A stretch of 64,000 nt of DNA from Paenibacillus sp. RUD330 (GTDB lineage Bacteria > Bacillota > Bacilli > Paenibacillales > Paenibacillaceae). The stretch spans positions 4,768,001 to 4,832,000 of the forward strand of contig NZ_CP022655.2 in NCBI RefSeq assembly GCF_002243345.2, read 5' to 3'. Both the position numbers and the translations under genes were made by a program. Within the stretch, counting starts at the first letter, position 1, and every line of letters starts with the position of its first letter. This document shows positions 54,401 through 63,715 of the stretch, one piece after another. Below the pieces are notes generated by a model that was not told where the DNA came from, did no database searches, and saw only the letters and a list, made by a program, of their open reading frames with translations.

Positions 54401-56453
54401 CCTCGACATGTCCGAGGACGAGAGCATCGCTCACCCCGGGCAGGCTCGTCAGCGCCGCCTCGATTTCTCCCAGCTCGATGCGGAAGCCCCGCACCTTGAC
54501 CTGCCGGTCGTTGCGGCCCAGATAATCGATGGAGCCGTCCGCCCTCAGCCGCGCCAGGTCGCCCGTCATGTAGACGCGCTCCTCGCCGAGCGACGGCATC
54601 GCCACGAACCGCTCCGCCGTCCGCTCGGGATCGCGGATGTAACCCTCCGCTACGCCGACGCCGGCGATGCACAGCTCGCCGACCATGCCGACGGGCCGCT
54701 GCCTGCCCAGCCCGTCCACGACGTACAGCCGGAGGTTGTCGATCGGCCGGCCGATCGGCACCGGATGGTCTCCCGGCTGCGTGAGATGGTAGCTGACGTC
54801 GACCGTAGCCTCCGTCGGCCCGTAGAGGTTGATCAGCTCGGCCTGTCCGCCCAGGAGGGCATGGAATTTGCCTACATGGTGAGGGCTGAGCGCCTCCCCG
54901 CTGCAGAAGACGCGGCGCAGCGACTTCAGCCTCGGCAAGCTTCCCGTGCTCTCGGCGTAATCCAGGAACGCGTTCAGCATGGAGGGGACGAAGTGCAGGG
55001 CCGTCGCCGAGCTGCGCTCGATCGCCTCCAGAATCGCCTCGGGATTGGCCTCCTCGTTCGGGGCCAGGAGCGCCACAGAGCAGCCGGCGAGCAGCCACCA
55101 GAACAGCTCCCACACCGAGACGTCGAAGGTCGCGGGCGTCTTGTGGAGAATGACGTCGTCCGGGCCGAGCGGATATGCTTTCTGCATCCATTCGATGCGG
55201 TTGACGGCGCTGCCGTGGCTCACGCCGACCCCCTTGGGCATGCCGGTCGAGCCGGAGGTGAAAATGACGTAGGCCAGCGACCGTGGAGTCGCCGCCGGTC
55301 CGCCTGAAACCGCCGCGACGGACGCCGGCAGGCGATCTAGAGGAAGGACGCTCAGGCCATCCGGAACGAGGCCGGCGTACTTCGCGGAGCAGAGGACGAG
55401 CCGGGCTCCGCTCTGGTTCAGGATGCGGCTGTTCCTTTCCTCCGGAGCCTTGGGGTCCAGCGGGAGATAGGCGCGTCCGGCCCGCAGAATGCCGAGAACG
55501 CCGACGAGGAATTCCGGCGACCGGTCGGCCAGGATGGCGACAATCTCATCCGAGCTCTCCGCCGCTTCCAGGACGAGGGCGGCGGCTTGCCCCGAGAGGC
55601 GCTCCGTCTCCGCATAGGTCAGGACTCCGTCCGGGCCGAGGATGGCGGGACGATCTCTCCGCGCCTCGAAGGACAGCCGGAACAGATCCGTCAGCGCGGC
55701 GTCATCCGAATACGGCTGCGCCGTGGCATTCATGCTCTCGCTGACGGAGCGGTCCCAAGAGGTGGACAGCTCCAGCCCGAGCAGGCTCTGCTCCGGGGCG
55801 AGCGCAGCCCCTTCCAGCAGCAGAAGCAGCCTGACCGGCAGGCTGCGAACCGTGCCCTCCAAATAACGGGAAGCGTCGCCCGAGACTGTCAGCAGAACAT
55901 CCGCTTCCCCTTCTCCGGCTGCCGCGAATGCGATGGCCAGAGGCGCAGCCGGCTCGGACAGCCGCTGTCCGCCGGCGCATACCTCGATGGAAGCGGACGG
56001 CATCAGCAGGTCGACGGGATAGCGGCCATGCTCCTCCATCCTCTCTCCGGCTTCACGGACCAGCCGGAACAAGTCCCCGAACGTCATTCCGTTCGAGGCC
56101 CTCACCCGCAGCGGGAGGCTTGCCCGCTCCCCATCCGGCGAATAATGGAGCAGGAGGTCTTCGGCCACGCCGTTGTAGGCCGAATACACCAAAGCAATGA
56201 CGGCGGAAGCCAGCATTTCGCCGCGCTCTTCCCCGGCGGCGCCGCATGCTTCGGCCGCTCTGTCCAGCAGCTCCGAAGGCAGGACGCCCGAAGCGCTGAA
56301 GCGCTCCCCGGACGGCTGTCCCGAGCCGTGGAAGTCAGCCGGGTAGACGCTCGGGATAGCCTCGGCCAGCTCCCGGGTCCAAAATTCCGCCGAGCGAGGC
56401 ATGGCGGCGGCCAGCATTTTTTTCTGGCCGGTCGTTCGTTTCGTTTTCATCAT
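51402..56453 (-). CDS. Nonribosomal peptide synthetase, C-lobe/A(Ser)/PCP/C/PCP/TE
   Basis: A 1683-residue synthetase. Residues about 20-245 resemble only the second half of a condensation domain (AEFWTRELAEAIPSV onward) with no HHxxxDG. The adenylation domain (about 255-745) has VIFTSGSTGMPKG; its pocket reads D-V-W-H-F-S-L-V-D plus Lys, the serine code known from EntF. The first carrier has GGNSI (about 790). The full condensation domain (about 855-1290) carries HNSALDG at 999-1005, Asn replacing the second His. The second carrier has GGSSL (about 1373), with no adenylation domain before it. The terminal thioesterase has GHCVG at 1509-1513: the nucleophile position is Cys1511. The chain should be released here. 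Confidence 0.93.
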   Translation of the reverse strand: MMKTKRTTGQKKMLAAAMPRSAEFWTRELAEAIPSVYPADFHGSGQPSGERFSASGVLPSELLDRAAEACGAAGEERGEMLASAVIALVYSAYNGVAEDLLLHYSPDGERASLPLRVRASNGMTFGDLFRLVREAGERMEEHGRYPVDLLMPSASIEVCAGGQRLSEPAAPLAIAFAAAGEGEADVLLTVSGDASRYLEGTVRSLPVRLLLLLEGAALAPEQSLLGLELSTSWDRSVSESMNATAQPYSDDAALTDLFRLSFEARRDRPAILGPDGVLTYAETERLSGQAAALVLEAAESSDEIVAILADRSPEFLVGVLGILRAGRAYLPLDPKAPEERNSRILNQSGARLVLCSAKYAGLVPDGLSVLPLDRLPASVAAVSGGPAATPRSLAYVIFTSGSTGMPKGVGVSHGSAVNRIEWMQKAYPLGPDDVILHKTPATFDVSVWELFWWLLAGCSVALLAPNEEANPEAILEAIERSSATALHFVPSMLNAFLDYAESTGSLPRLKSLRRVFCSGEALSPHHVGKFHALLGGQAELINLYGPTEATVDVSYHLTQPGDHPVPIGRPIDNLRLYVVDGLGRQRPVGMVGELCIAGVGVAEGYIRDPERTAERFVAMPSLGEERVYMTGDLARLRADGSIDYLGRNDRQVKVRGFRIELGEIEAALTSLPGVSDALVLGHVEGDGLLHLYGFVLPASRSVTARELSGSLAALLPKYMIPEGIIVVDAIPLTPNGKADRAALLALRGRQDEPSPDRIPPATEEELRMAGIWESVLGVQGIGVKDNFFALGGNSINFVTVLALANEQGRKITFQQLFKNPTIRGLLESTGEGGDGEEPEREVGQFDLVSAEDRSRMPAGIEDAYPMSMLQAGLVYQSIVMQGDNNYHDIVSYLISGKLDVPVFREAVRRLVAEQPIFRTSYNLRDFSRYLQLVHENPERLPLNVYDLSGLRTREEQERWYEDWFWKEQHRSFQWESPGLVQLHIHILSDDLYRYSISQHNSALDGWSMNKVHAYLFQTYFDLKNGVSRRSVRISGNDHNRYFIYLEQRAIQSEAHRNFWREQLDGAPSGLIPRARPSRPGRGNEVVFHDVKLPEGLSGKLVRLAAELMVPVKDILLASHIKFQSLLTRTSDVFTGYEIGGRPERLGAEDALGVFLNTMPFRVVLDEGGSWRGLIRSVYDAEAAALPYRRYPMAQVKQDQGNRSILFETVFNFTHFYSLKDIRDLPGFNLIDVRAAAITEFPLRIEYSRHFYTDEVELSLHYHTAEYDVEDMAVFGEVFIDILQSMVDRTEEAHAETAAGLRLARFDRLPSGQAEESGLAQAAPAEAAFRTDESGQEEGKPEYLAAVGRVKEIWSAVLGRPQEELDADDDFFLIGGSSLSAMKVSLLLDKRVPLKTIMQKSILRELALEIIDAGGSEEAPAQLLQCLSRSSEAARSVVFFPYAGGNALNFLPAAKAVEAMDADIAVYALELPGHDPHSGSGPLTDFHALARKAADEIGSRLGRTELILWGHCVGTALALEVTRLLEERSLPPKRLVLAAKTIGLPHDILETIGNAERLEFADIAGLHAEWSGTDELSTLGEDYERHLVRSFAHDSIESNRYLLSLWDREGEVCLRTPAVAAFAQDDPATAGFEASWSRWSRWVPGLELKTFGGGGHYFCRTLPSDVAAFIRAEADSFSRPLAPR

Positions 56454-56478
56454 CAGAGCCCCATTCCCGTTTTGATCT

Positions 56479-59400
56479 TCAAGCCATTTGCTTCTGAAGG
56501 CAGGCCGCGACCAGATCGGGCATGCTCTCCGCGCCGAAAGCGTACGGATGCGTCAGGAGATCCAGCATGAAGGCGAACATGTCGCCGAGGCTGGACATCG
56601 TGTCCGGCTCGAACAGCTCCGACATGTACTCCCACTCCGCCTCCATCTGATCCCCTCCGTCGTAGATTTGCAAATTCAAGGGAAACATTCCTTCCGGCGG
56701 GGCTGCGGGCCGGAGGCTTGCCTGCCGGCCGAGCCATTCCGCCTGCATGTCCGCCGCGGTGTGGTAGGCGATCAAGGTCTCGCCCACCGCTCCGCTCGTG
56801 CCTTCAGGCTGGAGCAGTCTGCGGATCTCGTCGATCGGGACGTTTCCATGCGGCTGCGAGCGGCGAAGCCGGGCCACGAACTTCTCCCTGTACGCGTCCA
56901 CCGATTGTCCATGGATCAATTCGGAGCGGACCCACAGCGTTCGGGTCAGCATCGCAGCGACCGTCTCACCCTCCGGAATGGCGTAGTCGCGGACCGGAGT
57001 CGCGAATACGACCTCCTGGCCGGAGGTGACGGCATGCAGCGTGGCCGCGTACACCGTGAGCAGACTCTCGAACACGGTCGTTCTCCCGCTCTGCGCCCAT
57101 GCCCTCAAGGCCGCCGTGCGTTCCTCGCCGATCCGGAAGCGGTGCATGCGGCTCGCCTTGGAATGGCCGGCGGCGTCCACCCGGTCGATCGGAAGCTCCG
57201 GCATGCCCCGGAACGCGCGGAGCTCCTCCTTCCAGAACGCCAGCGAGGCGGCGCGGCCGGACTCGCAGGCGGCCTCGGAGGCGAGAACGGCGGAGGCGAA
57301 TTTCCCCCGGGCGTCCTCCAGAGGCTGCCCGGAATAGAGCCGGCCCACGTCGCGGACAAGGATGCCCAGCGAGTGCCCGTCCACGGCGATATGATGGAAA
57401 TCCATGAACAGCCATGCCCGTCCGCCCTCCTCCAGGAAGGCGAACCGGAACGGCGGCTGCGCGGCCAGGTCGAAGGGACGGATCAGCTCGTCGAGATCGG
57501 GCTTGCCCTGGAGCCGTTCGATGCGGAGCTCCTCCCGCGCTTGAATTCTCTGGAGCATTCTCCCTCCGGACATGAAGTATCTCGTTCTCAGCGCATCATG
57601 GCGCAGGACGGCCTGCTCCAGCGCCTCCTCCAAGCGGGCGAGCGAGATGCCGGAATCCAGCTCGAGGAGCAGGGGAGTGTTGTACCGGACAGAGCCCGGA
57701 TGGAGCTGGAAATCGATGAACAGCGGCTTCTGCTCGTTCAGCAGAGGAAGCTGCGTTTTTCCGCCCGTTCCTTCCCCAAGGGACGTCTCGACGGACAGCC
57801 CGTTGGACGACCCGGCAGACGGTCCGGCGGGCTGGCCCCCATCCAATCGTTCCGCCAGAGCGCCAAGCGTCGGATGGGCGAGAATGTCGGCCGCGCTCAG
57901 CTTGGCCCCCAGCCTGGCGTTGATATCACGCGCCAGATATACGGCCGTCAGGGAGTCGATGCCAAGCTCGAAGAAGGAGACATCCGGGCCGCTCAGCCGG
58001 AAGCCCGTCCGCTTGGAGATGATTGCCGCCAGCGTATCGCAGATGGATGGTTCCGCAGCAGGCGCGGCATCGGCGGCGGAGCCGTCCTCCGGCGGCTCGG
58101 CGCGCTCTGCGGCGAACAGCTCCGCGATCGCCTTGGAATCCGTTTTGCCGTTTTTGTTGAGCGGCAGCTCGTCCACAAGGACGATTCTCGACAGAACGAG
58201 ATGGGACGGCGCCAGCTCGCCGAACAGGCGGCGAAGCTCCTCCCGGCCGGCGGAAACCCCGCGCTTGAGAGTCGCGCAGCAGCAAAGCTCCTTGAGTCCG
58301 GCTTCGTTCTCGATCACGCCGGCGACCGCGGATTCCACGATGCCGACCGAGCGGAGAATGGACTCCACCGCCGCCAGCTCGATGCGGTAGCCCCGTATTT
58401 TCACCTGGCGGTCCTTGCGCCCCCAATAGTGGTACAGCCCCTCGGCATCCCGGCTCGCCCGGTCGCCGGACCGGTAGATCCGGCCGGCTCCGAAAGGGTT
58501 GTCCAGAAAAGCCTCGGCGGTCGCCTCCGGCCGGTTCACATAACCCGCCGCCACTCCGCGTCCTCCGATATGCAGCTCCCCGATCTCTCCGGGCGGCACC
58601 GGCTGCCCGTTCTCGTCCAGGATGTGGAATTCGGCATTGCCGATCGGCATTCCCAGCGGAATCGGCTTCTCCGCGAGACCTCTCCCGATGGGGTAGACCG
58701 CCGAGAACGTCGTGCATTCCGTCGGCCCGTAGCCGTTGAGCACCTGGAGCTCCGGGCACGCTTCCTGGACCTTGCGCACGGAGGCGGGATGCACGACGTC
58801 TCCTCCCACGATCAGGTCGCGGATGCCCCGGAACAGCTCCGGCTTCTGCTCGGCGGCGATCGTAAAGAGCGGAGAGGTCAGCCACATCGTCGTAATGCCG
58901 TGCTTGCGGACCGCCCGCTCCATGTAATCGAAGTCCGTCAGCCCTTGCCCCGCCGGAACGATCAGCGTTCCCCCGTTCAGCAGCGCGCCCCAGATCTCGA
59001 AGGTGGAGGCGTCGAACGTCGGCGCTCCGGTCTGCAGGATGCGCGTATCGGCGCCAAGCTCCACGAAGCCTCCCTCCAGGACGAGGTTCACGATGTTGTC
59101 ATGCGTCACCCCGACTCCCTTGGGCATGCCGGTCGTGCCGGAGGTGAACAGGATATAGGCCAGGCTGTCCGGCGAGGCCCCTTCTGAAGCTGCCGCACCT
59201 GATGATTCCGCTTCTGGTGATTCCGCTTCTGGTGATTCCGAACCTGACGAATCCGCTTCTGAAGCTGCAGGCGCGGATGCCTGTGCCCGAAGCTGCCCGA
59301 TGGGAAGGACCGGAATGCCGCTCAAGGATACGTCCCGCCGGGCTATGACCAGTTCCGCCCCGGCGTCCGCCGCCAGCCGCTCGAGATGCGGCTCCGGATC

Positions 59401-59676
59401 GTCCTCGGACAGCGGCACATAACAGGCGCCCAGCTTGACGGCCGCGAGCATGGCAAGCGCCATGTCGATGCTTTTGCCGAGCAGCAGGCCTACCCGGCTG
59501 CCGGCGGATACGCCCCGTGCGGCCAGCCCGGAGGCCAGCCTGCCGGCTTCGGCCCGCAGCTCGGAGTAGGTCATGGAGGCGCCTCCGTCCTCCTCGATTG
59601 CCTTATGTCCGGGATAGGCCTCGGCCATCTCGTCGAAGCGACGTCCCAGCGTCGTGGCGATATCGTTATCCCGCAT
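56479..59676 (-). CDS. Nonribosomal peptide synthetase, A(Val)/PCP/C
   Basis: A 1065-residue synthetase. The adenylation domain (about 1-525) has ILFTSGTTGMPKGVGV, and the pocket residues read by hand give D-A-F-W-I-G-G-T-F plus Lys, a known valine code. A repetitive acidic insert (SESPEAESPEAESSG) sits before motif A3. The carrier domain has ELGIDSL with the phosphopantetheine Ser575. The C-terminal condensation domain (about 650-1060) has an intact HHIAVDG at 761-767. It should pass its product to the Ser module of the next protein. The start overlaps the ATP-grasp stop by 11 bases. Confidence 0.93.
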   Translation of the reverse strand: MRDNDIATTLGRRFDEMAEAYPGHKAIEEDGGASMTYSELRAEAGRLASGLAARGVSAGSRVGLLLGKSIDMALAMLAAVKLGACYVPLSEDDPEPHLERLAADAGAELVIARRDVSLSGIPVLPIGQLRAQASAPAASEADSSGSESPEAESPEAESSGAAASEGASPDSLAYILFTSGTTGMPKGVGVTHDNIVNLVLEGGFVELGADTRILQTGAPTFDASTFEIWGALLNGGTLIVPAGQGLTDFDYMERAVRKHGITTMWLTSPLFTIAAEQKPELFRGIRDLIVGGDVVHPASVRKVQEACPELQVLNGYGPTECTTFSAVYPIGRGLAEKPIPLGMPIGNAEFHILDENGQPVPPGEIGELHIGGRGVAAGYVNRPEATAEAFLDNPFGAGRIYRSGDRASRDAEGLYHYWGRKDRQVKIRGYRIELAAVESILRSVGIVESAVAGVIENEAGLKELCCCATLKRGVSAGREELRRLFGELAPSHLVLSRIVLVDELPLNKNGKTDSKAIAELFAAERAEPPEDGSAADAAPAAEPSICDTLAAIISKRTGFRLSGPDVSFFELGIDSLTAVYLARDINARLGAKLSAADILAHPTLGALAERLDGGQPAGPSAGSSNGLSVETSLGEGTGGKTQLPLLNEQKPLFIDFQLHPGSVRYNTPLLLELDSGISLARLEEALEQAVLRHDALRTRYFMSGGRMLQRIQAREELRIERLQGKPDLDELIRPFDLAAQPPFRFAFLEEGGRAWLFMDFHHIAVDGHSLGILVRDVGRLYSGQPLEDARGKFASAVLASEAACESGRAASLAFWKEELRAFRGMPELPIDRVDAAGHSKASRMHRFRIGEERTAALRAWAQSGRTTVFESLLTVYAATLHAVTSGQEVVFATPVRDYAIPEGETVAAMLTRTLWVRSELIHGQSVDAYREKFVARLRRSQPHGNVPIDEIRRLLQPEGTSGAVGETLIAYHTAADMQAEWLGRQASLRPAAPPEGMFPLNLQIYDGGDQMEAEWEYMSELFEPDTMSSLGDMFAFMLDLLTHPYAFGAESMPDLVAACLQKQMA

Positions 59677-60928
59677 CGATTGTCCGTCCTCCCGTTGCGA
59701 TCGCTATCGGCGCCAGCGCGGACTTGAGAGCGCGGATATCGCTCGAGAACGACTCATAGTCCGGAGCGGCTCCGTACACGATGCCCATATTGCTTTGAGT
59801 GCCGAGCCGGTAGTCGATCGTCTGCCCCGTCTCCTTCGTAATCTCCAGATGCAGGACGCCGTCCATGCTCTCGGCCTCCTCCATTCCGGCCATGCCGCCG
59901 AAGAGGAAGCTCTCTCCGGTCGGCGCTGCCAGAAACAGCTGATAGACGATTTCCTCCGGCGCTTCGGGCTCCAATTCGGCAGGCTGCCCGAGCGACAGCT
60001 GCAGAGCCGCGCGGACGAGATCGGCGCCCATGGCCCGCTTGACGATCTCCGGCACATAACCGCCCAGACGTCCGTTGACCTCGATGATTTTGGGTCCTTC
60101 CGCCGTCAGCTTGATTTCCGTATGGGTAACGCCGTCGGCGACCCCAAGCGCCGCGATCGCCTCGGCTTCGAGATTGAGGATCCGCCGCTCCAGCTCCCGG
60201 GAAAAGGGATGCGGAACGAACATGCCCGTCTCGGCGAAATGCTCGGTCAGCGGCAGCTTGGCCGTCACGCATACCTGCCGCGACTCGCCGCCGCGATGGA
60301 GAGATTCTACGGAGACATAATCTCCGTAGAAGCGTCCCTGGAAGGCCGGATCGCCCTCCAAATATTCCTCCAGCACATATTCGCAGCCGGCAGGTCCGGC
60401 CTCCAGCGCCTCCAGCAGCTCTTGCAGGGAGGTCACCTTCCCGGTCCATTTGCTGCCGGCTCCCGTCCTCGGCTTGAGCACGGCGGGAAACCCGACTTGC
60501 CCGGCCGCCGCCTCCGCGTTCCGGCGGTCGACGGCGGCATGGCGGACCGACTGGACGGCGGCCCGGGACAGCAGCGTCCGCTGCCGGTGCTTGTCCGTCA
60601 GCGCGGAGAGCGCAGCCGAGGAATGGACGATCAGCCCCAGAGCCTCTCCGAAGCGGGTCGCGGCGGGCAGCTGCAGCTCGCTGAACGTGACGAGGCCTGC
60701 CGCCCCTTCCCGGCGCAGCAGGTCGATCACCTCGTCATCGGAGAGCTTCGACCGGTCCGCGACGGCCGCGTGGCCGGCGAGCAGGCCGAGCTGCGCCCTT
60801 TCTCTTCCGCCGGCGCCCTCATGCAGGAACAGAAGCCGGCAAATCCCGATGGAGGCGGCTTTTATCGTCAAGGGGGAGGCCGAGCCTTCCCCGTGCAGCA
60901 CCGCTACAAGCGGCAGATTCGATATCAT
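59666..60928 (-). CDS. ATP-grasp carboxylate-amine ligase family protein
   Basis: A 420-residue ATP-grasp enzyme of the kind that activates a carboxylate as an acyl-phosphate and joins it to an amine. Marks are GQVGFPAVLKPRTGAGSKWTGKV (ATP-binding Lys and glycine loop), CEYVLEEYLEGDPAFQGRF, and THTEIKLTAEGPKIIEVNGRLGGYVPEIV with the metal-binding Glu and Asn. BacD-type dipeptide ligases and other amino-acid ligases share this layout. It lies between two NRPS genes, 9 bp after the first, so it should supply a precursor, add a residue to the peptide, or load a carrier. Its substrate is unknown. Confidence 0.85.
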   Translation of the reverse strand: MISNLPLVAVLHGEGSASPLTIKAASIGICRLLFLHEGAGGRERAQLGLLAGHAAVADRSKLSDDEVIDLLRREGAAGLVTFSELQLPAATRFGEALGLIVHSSAALSALTDKHRQRTLLSRAAVQSVRHAAVDRRNAEAAAGQVGFPAVLKPRTGAGSKWTGKVTSLQELLEALEAGPAGCEYVLEEYLEGDPAFQGRFYGDYVSVESLHRGGESRQVCVTAKLPLTEHFAETGMFVPHPFSRELERRILNLEAEAIAALGVADGVTHTEIKLTAEGPKIIEVNGRLGGYVPEIVKRAMGADLVRAALQLSLGQPAELEPEAPEEIVYQLFLAAPTGESFLFGGMAGMEEAESMDGVLHLEITKETGQTIDYRLGTQSNMGIVYGAAPDYESFSSDIRALKSALAPIAIATGGRTIDAG

Positions 60929-60937
60929 GGCAGCCTC

Positions 60938-63700
60938 CTAGACGAGTATTTTTTTGGACATGAATTGGTGCAGGGCGCTCGGCGAGGAATGAATATACAA
61001 GTCCCGCAAAGTCAGACTGGAATCGATATCCTTCTTGAGCGCGGACAGCAGCTCGACGGCCAGCAGCGAATTGCCTCCGGATTCGAAGAAAAGGTCGTCG
61101 GGACCGACGGCATGCCCCAGCACGCGGCTCCAAATGGAGAGATAGGCGTCCGCGCCGCGGCCGGCCTCCTCGGCCGCTGCCGGTGAAGCTTCCCGCTCCT
61201 CCGGCTGGAGAAGTCCCTCCAGCAGCGCTTTATGATCCGCCTTGCCGTTGATGGTGAGCGGAATGCCGTCCACCCGGATCAGCCGGGCCGGCAGCATATA
61301 CTCCGGCAGCCTGGCTTTGAGCTCCGCACGGATCCGGTCGGCCTGGAGCTGCCCGGACGCCTCGAAGAAAGCCAGAATCTGCTTGTGGGAAGCCTCGCCG
61401 CCTTCCCCGTCATGCACGAGCACAGCCGCGTTGCGGACCTGCGGCAGCTGCTCGATGACGGCGCGGATCTCGTCCAGCTCGATCCGGAAGCCCCGGATCT
61501 TGACCTGGCTGTCCATTCGGCCCAGGTAGTCGATGCTGCCGTCCGGCCGCATCACGCCGAGATCGCCGCTGCGGTACCAGCGCCGGCCGTTCTCGTCCGT
61601 GACGAACCGCTGACGCGTCAGCTCTTCCCGGTTCAGGTAGCCGCTGGAGACGCCTGCGCCTCCGACCCAGATCTCGCCTTCCATGCCGTACCGGCACGGC
61701 AAGCCGCCCGGCTCACGGATGGAGATCTCCCATCCCTTCAGCGGCACTCCGACCGACCGGGACAGGAAGCCGGGGTCCTTCTGGAGAACCGTCCGCCAGG
61801 TGACATGGACGGTCGTTTCGGTGATGCCGTACATGTTCACCAGCCGGCAGCGGCCGGCGGGATAGCGCTCCTGCCAAGCCGACAGCTTGCGGGAATCCAG
61901 CGCCTCGCCGCCGAACACGACGAGCCGGACGGAAGCCAGCCTCGCCTGCTTCTGCTCGCCGTCCGCCTGGACGAGCGCATAGAAGGCCGACGGCGTCTGG
62001 TTCAGCACGGTGACGCCCTTGGCCGCCAGCAGGTCGCAGAACTCGTACGGAGACTTCGCGAGCGGCCGCGGAACGACGATGAGATGGCCGCCGGTGAGCA
62101 GGCATCCCCACATTTCCCAGACCGAGAAATCGAAGGAGGCGGAATGGAACATTGTCCAGACATCCTTCTCGCTCAGCTTGAACTCGCCTTCGGTCGCCTC
62201 GATCAGCGAGACGATGTTCGCCGAGGGCACGAGCACCCCTTTGGGCTGGCCGGAAGTCCCGGATGTGTAGATGACGTAAGCTTCCTTCGGCGCCTCGGCG
62301 GGCAAGGCTGCGCCCTCCAGCTCCTCCGCCGCGGCGGAAGCCAGCTCCTCCGGAGACACCCTCCGGACAGGCCGCTCCGAGAGGATTTCCTCCGAGCGCG
62401 TGACGATGAGCTCGGCCTCGGAATCCTCGATGACAAAGCGGATCCGCTCGGCCGGATAGCCGGGATCGACCGGAATATAGGTCCCGCCCGCCTTGACGAC
62501 CGCGACGAGGATGACGACCAGCTCTGCCGTCTGGTCGAGCGATACGATGACTTTAGTTCCCTCCTTTACTCCGTATGAGATGAGCCTTCGGGCCATGAGA
62601 TCGCTTCGGCGATCCAGATCGGTGTACGTGATCCCTCCTTCTTGGTCGGATACGGCCGGACGGTCCGGCCAGGCGGCGGCGACGGAACGGATTCGGGCCA
62701 GCAGCTCTCCCGGCTGCCCCCGGCGTTGCCGCAGGACCGGGACCGGGGATGGAGACGGCTGCGGCTCCGGCAGCGGCAGGCTCCGCCAGCCGCCCTCCGG
62801 GGGCTCGGCTCCGGCGAGCAGCCGCTCCAGGCAAAACCGGTAGACCTCGGCGAATTGGGCCAGGACGGCCGGATGGACGACGCTCTCGCTGGCTGCGATG
62901 CGGATGGAGCGCAGGACGCCTTGGGACCGGACGGCGCTGAGGGTGACCGGCAGCGGCGGAGCGAGGCACGGGATGAACTCTCCGGCGTGATCCGGCAGGT
63001 CGACGTCGAGGATGCCGGCATCGAACCTCGCCGAACGGTCGAAGCTCTCCTCCGCCAGCAGAACCCGCCCGGCTTCGTCGAGAGTGCCCGATGCCGCCTT
63101 GCGGAAGCCCGGACCGTTTTCCTCCATATAGATGGAGGCATTTTTGGTGCCGTACCGCTCCAGCGACAGCAGCAAGGCCGCGGCGAGAGTGGAAGGCTCG
63201 GCGGCGGAATCGAGTTCCGTCAAAATCCAGCCGTGCGAGTCGGGATATGCCCCCGCGCGGTCCCAGCCCGGCAGTCCCCAGGACGGCTGCCGACCGGCAT
63301 CCAGCCGGATGCCTCCAGCATCGCCCGGCGAGTAGTCCTCGCTCTCTCCGGCGAGATAGCGGCCTGCCGCGAGCAGCCGCTCCGCCGGCACCGACTCCCG
63401 GTCGGCCGCGACGATCAAGTCGGCCTCCCCTTCTCCGCAGGTGACGAGCACGATTCTCATCTTGGCGCTCCGGCCGATCGGGCGCCGCGATTCTCTGCGG
63501 AGCCTCTCCTCCCGCTCCTCCGGGGAGCAGGCATGCTCCACCCAGCCTCGGGCGGCGGCGCGGAAGTCCGGACCGGCGTCCTTCAGCAGCAATCGCTCGC
63601 TGCGGGCGACCGCGGCCGGATCGTCCAGCCGGATGATCCATACTTGGGTTGCGGCTGCGCGGTCAAGCTCCGCAGCCGGTGCCATCCGTGTGGCGTTCAT
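60938..63700 (-). CDS. Nonribosomal peptide synthetase, degenerate C-lobe/A(Thr)/PCP
   Basis: A 920-residue synthetase, preceded by AGGGGGA. Residues 1-330 look like a condensation-type lobe (AYPDSHGWILTELDSAAEP, then SIRIAASESVVHPAVLAQFAEVYRFCLERLL) without the HHxxxDG motif, so a starter or relic domain. The adenylation domain (about 335-830) has YVIYTSGTSGQPKGV; its pocket gives D-F-W-N-V-G-M-V-H plus Lys, the threonine code. The carrier domain has FFESGGNSLL with Ser878. With no condensation domain after the carrier, its Thr must be used by a condensation domain on another protein. Confidence 0.93.
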   Translation of the reverse strand: MNATRMAPAAELDRAAATQVWIIRLDDPAAVARSERLLLKDAGPDFRAAARGWVEHACSPEEREERLRRESRRPIGRSAKMRIVLVTCGEGEADLIVAADRESVPAERLLAAGRYLAGESEDYSPGDAGGIRLDAGRQPSWGLPGWDRAGAYPDSHGWILTELDSAAEPSTLAAALLLSLERYGTKNASIYMEENGPGFRKAASGTLDEAGRVLLAEESFDRSARFDAGILDVDLPDHAGEFIPCLAPPLPVTLSAVRSQGVLRSIRIAASESVVHPAVLAQFAEVYRFCLERLLAGAEPPEGGWRSLPLPEPQPSPSPVPVLRQRRGQPGELLARIRSVAAAWPDRPAVSDQEGGITYTDLDRRSDLMARRLISYGVKEGTKVIVSLDQTAELVVILVAVVKAGGTYIPVDPGYPAERIRFVIEDSEAELIVTRSEEILSERPVRRVSPEELASAAAEELEGAALPAEAPKEAYVIYTSGTSGQPKGVLVPSANIVSLIEATEGEFKLSEKDVWTMFHSASFDFSVWEMWGCLLTGGHLIVVPRPLAKSPYEFCDLLAAKGVTVLNQTPSAFYALVQADGEQKQARLASVRLVVFGGEALDSRKLSAWQERYPAGRCRLVNMYGITETTVHVTWRTVLQKDPGFLSRSVGVPLKGWEISIREPGGLPCRYGMEGEIWVGGAGVSSGYLNREELTRQRFVTDENGRRWYRSGDLGVMRPDGSIDYLGRMDSQVKIRGFRIELDEIRAVIEQLPQVRNAAVLVHDGEGGEASHKQILAFFEASGQLQADRIRAELKARLPEYMLPARLIRVDGIPLTINGKADHKALLEGLLQPEEREASPAAAEEAGRGADAYLSIWSRVLGHAVGPDDLFFESGGNSLLAVELLSALKKDIDSSLTLRDLYIHSSPSALHQFMSKKILV

Positions 63701-63715
63701 TATGATTCCCCCTGT

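Noticed and set aside
51489-55307. A 1272-codon plus-strand open frame
   Set aside because: It lies antisense to the NRPS gene, with no domain resemblance; high GC removes stops on the opposite strand.
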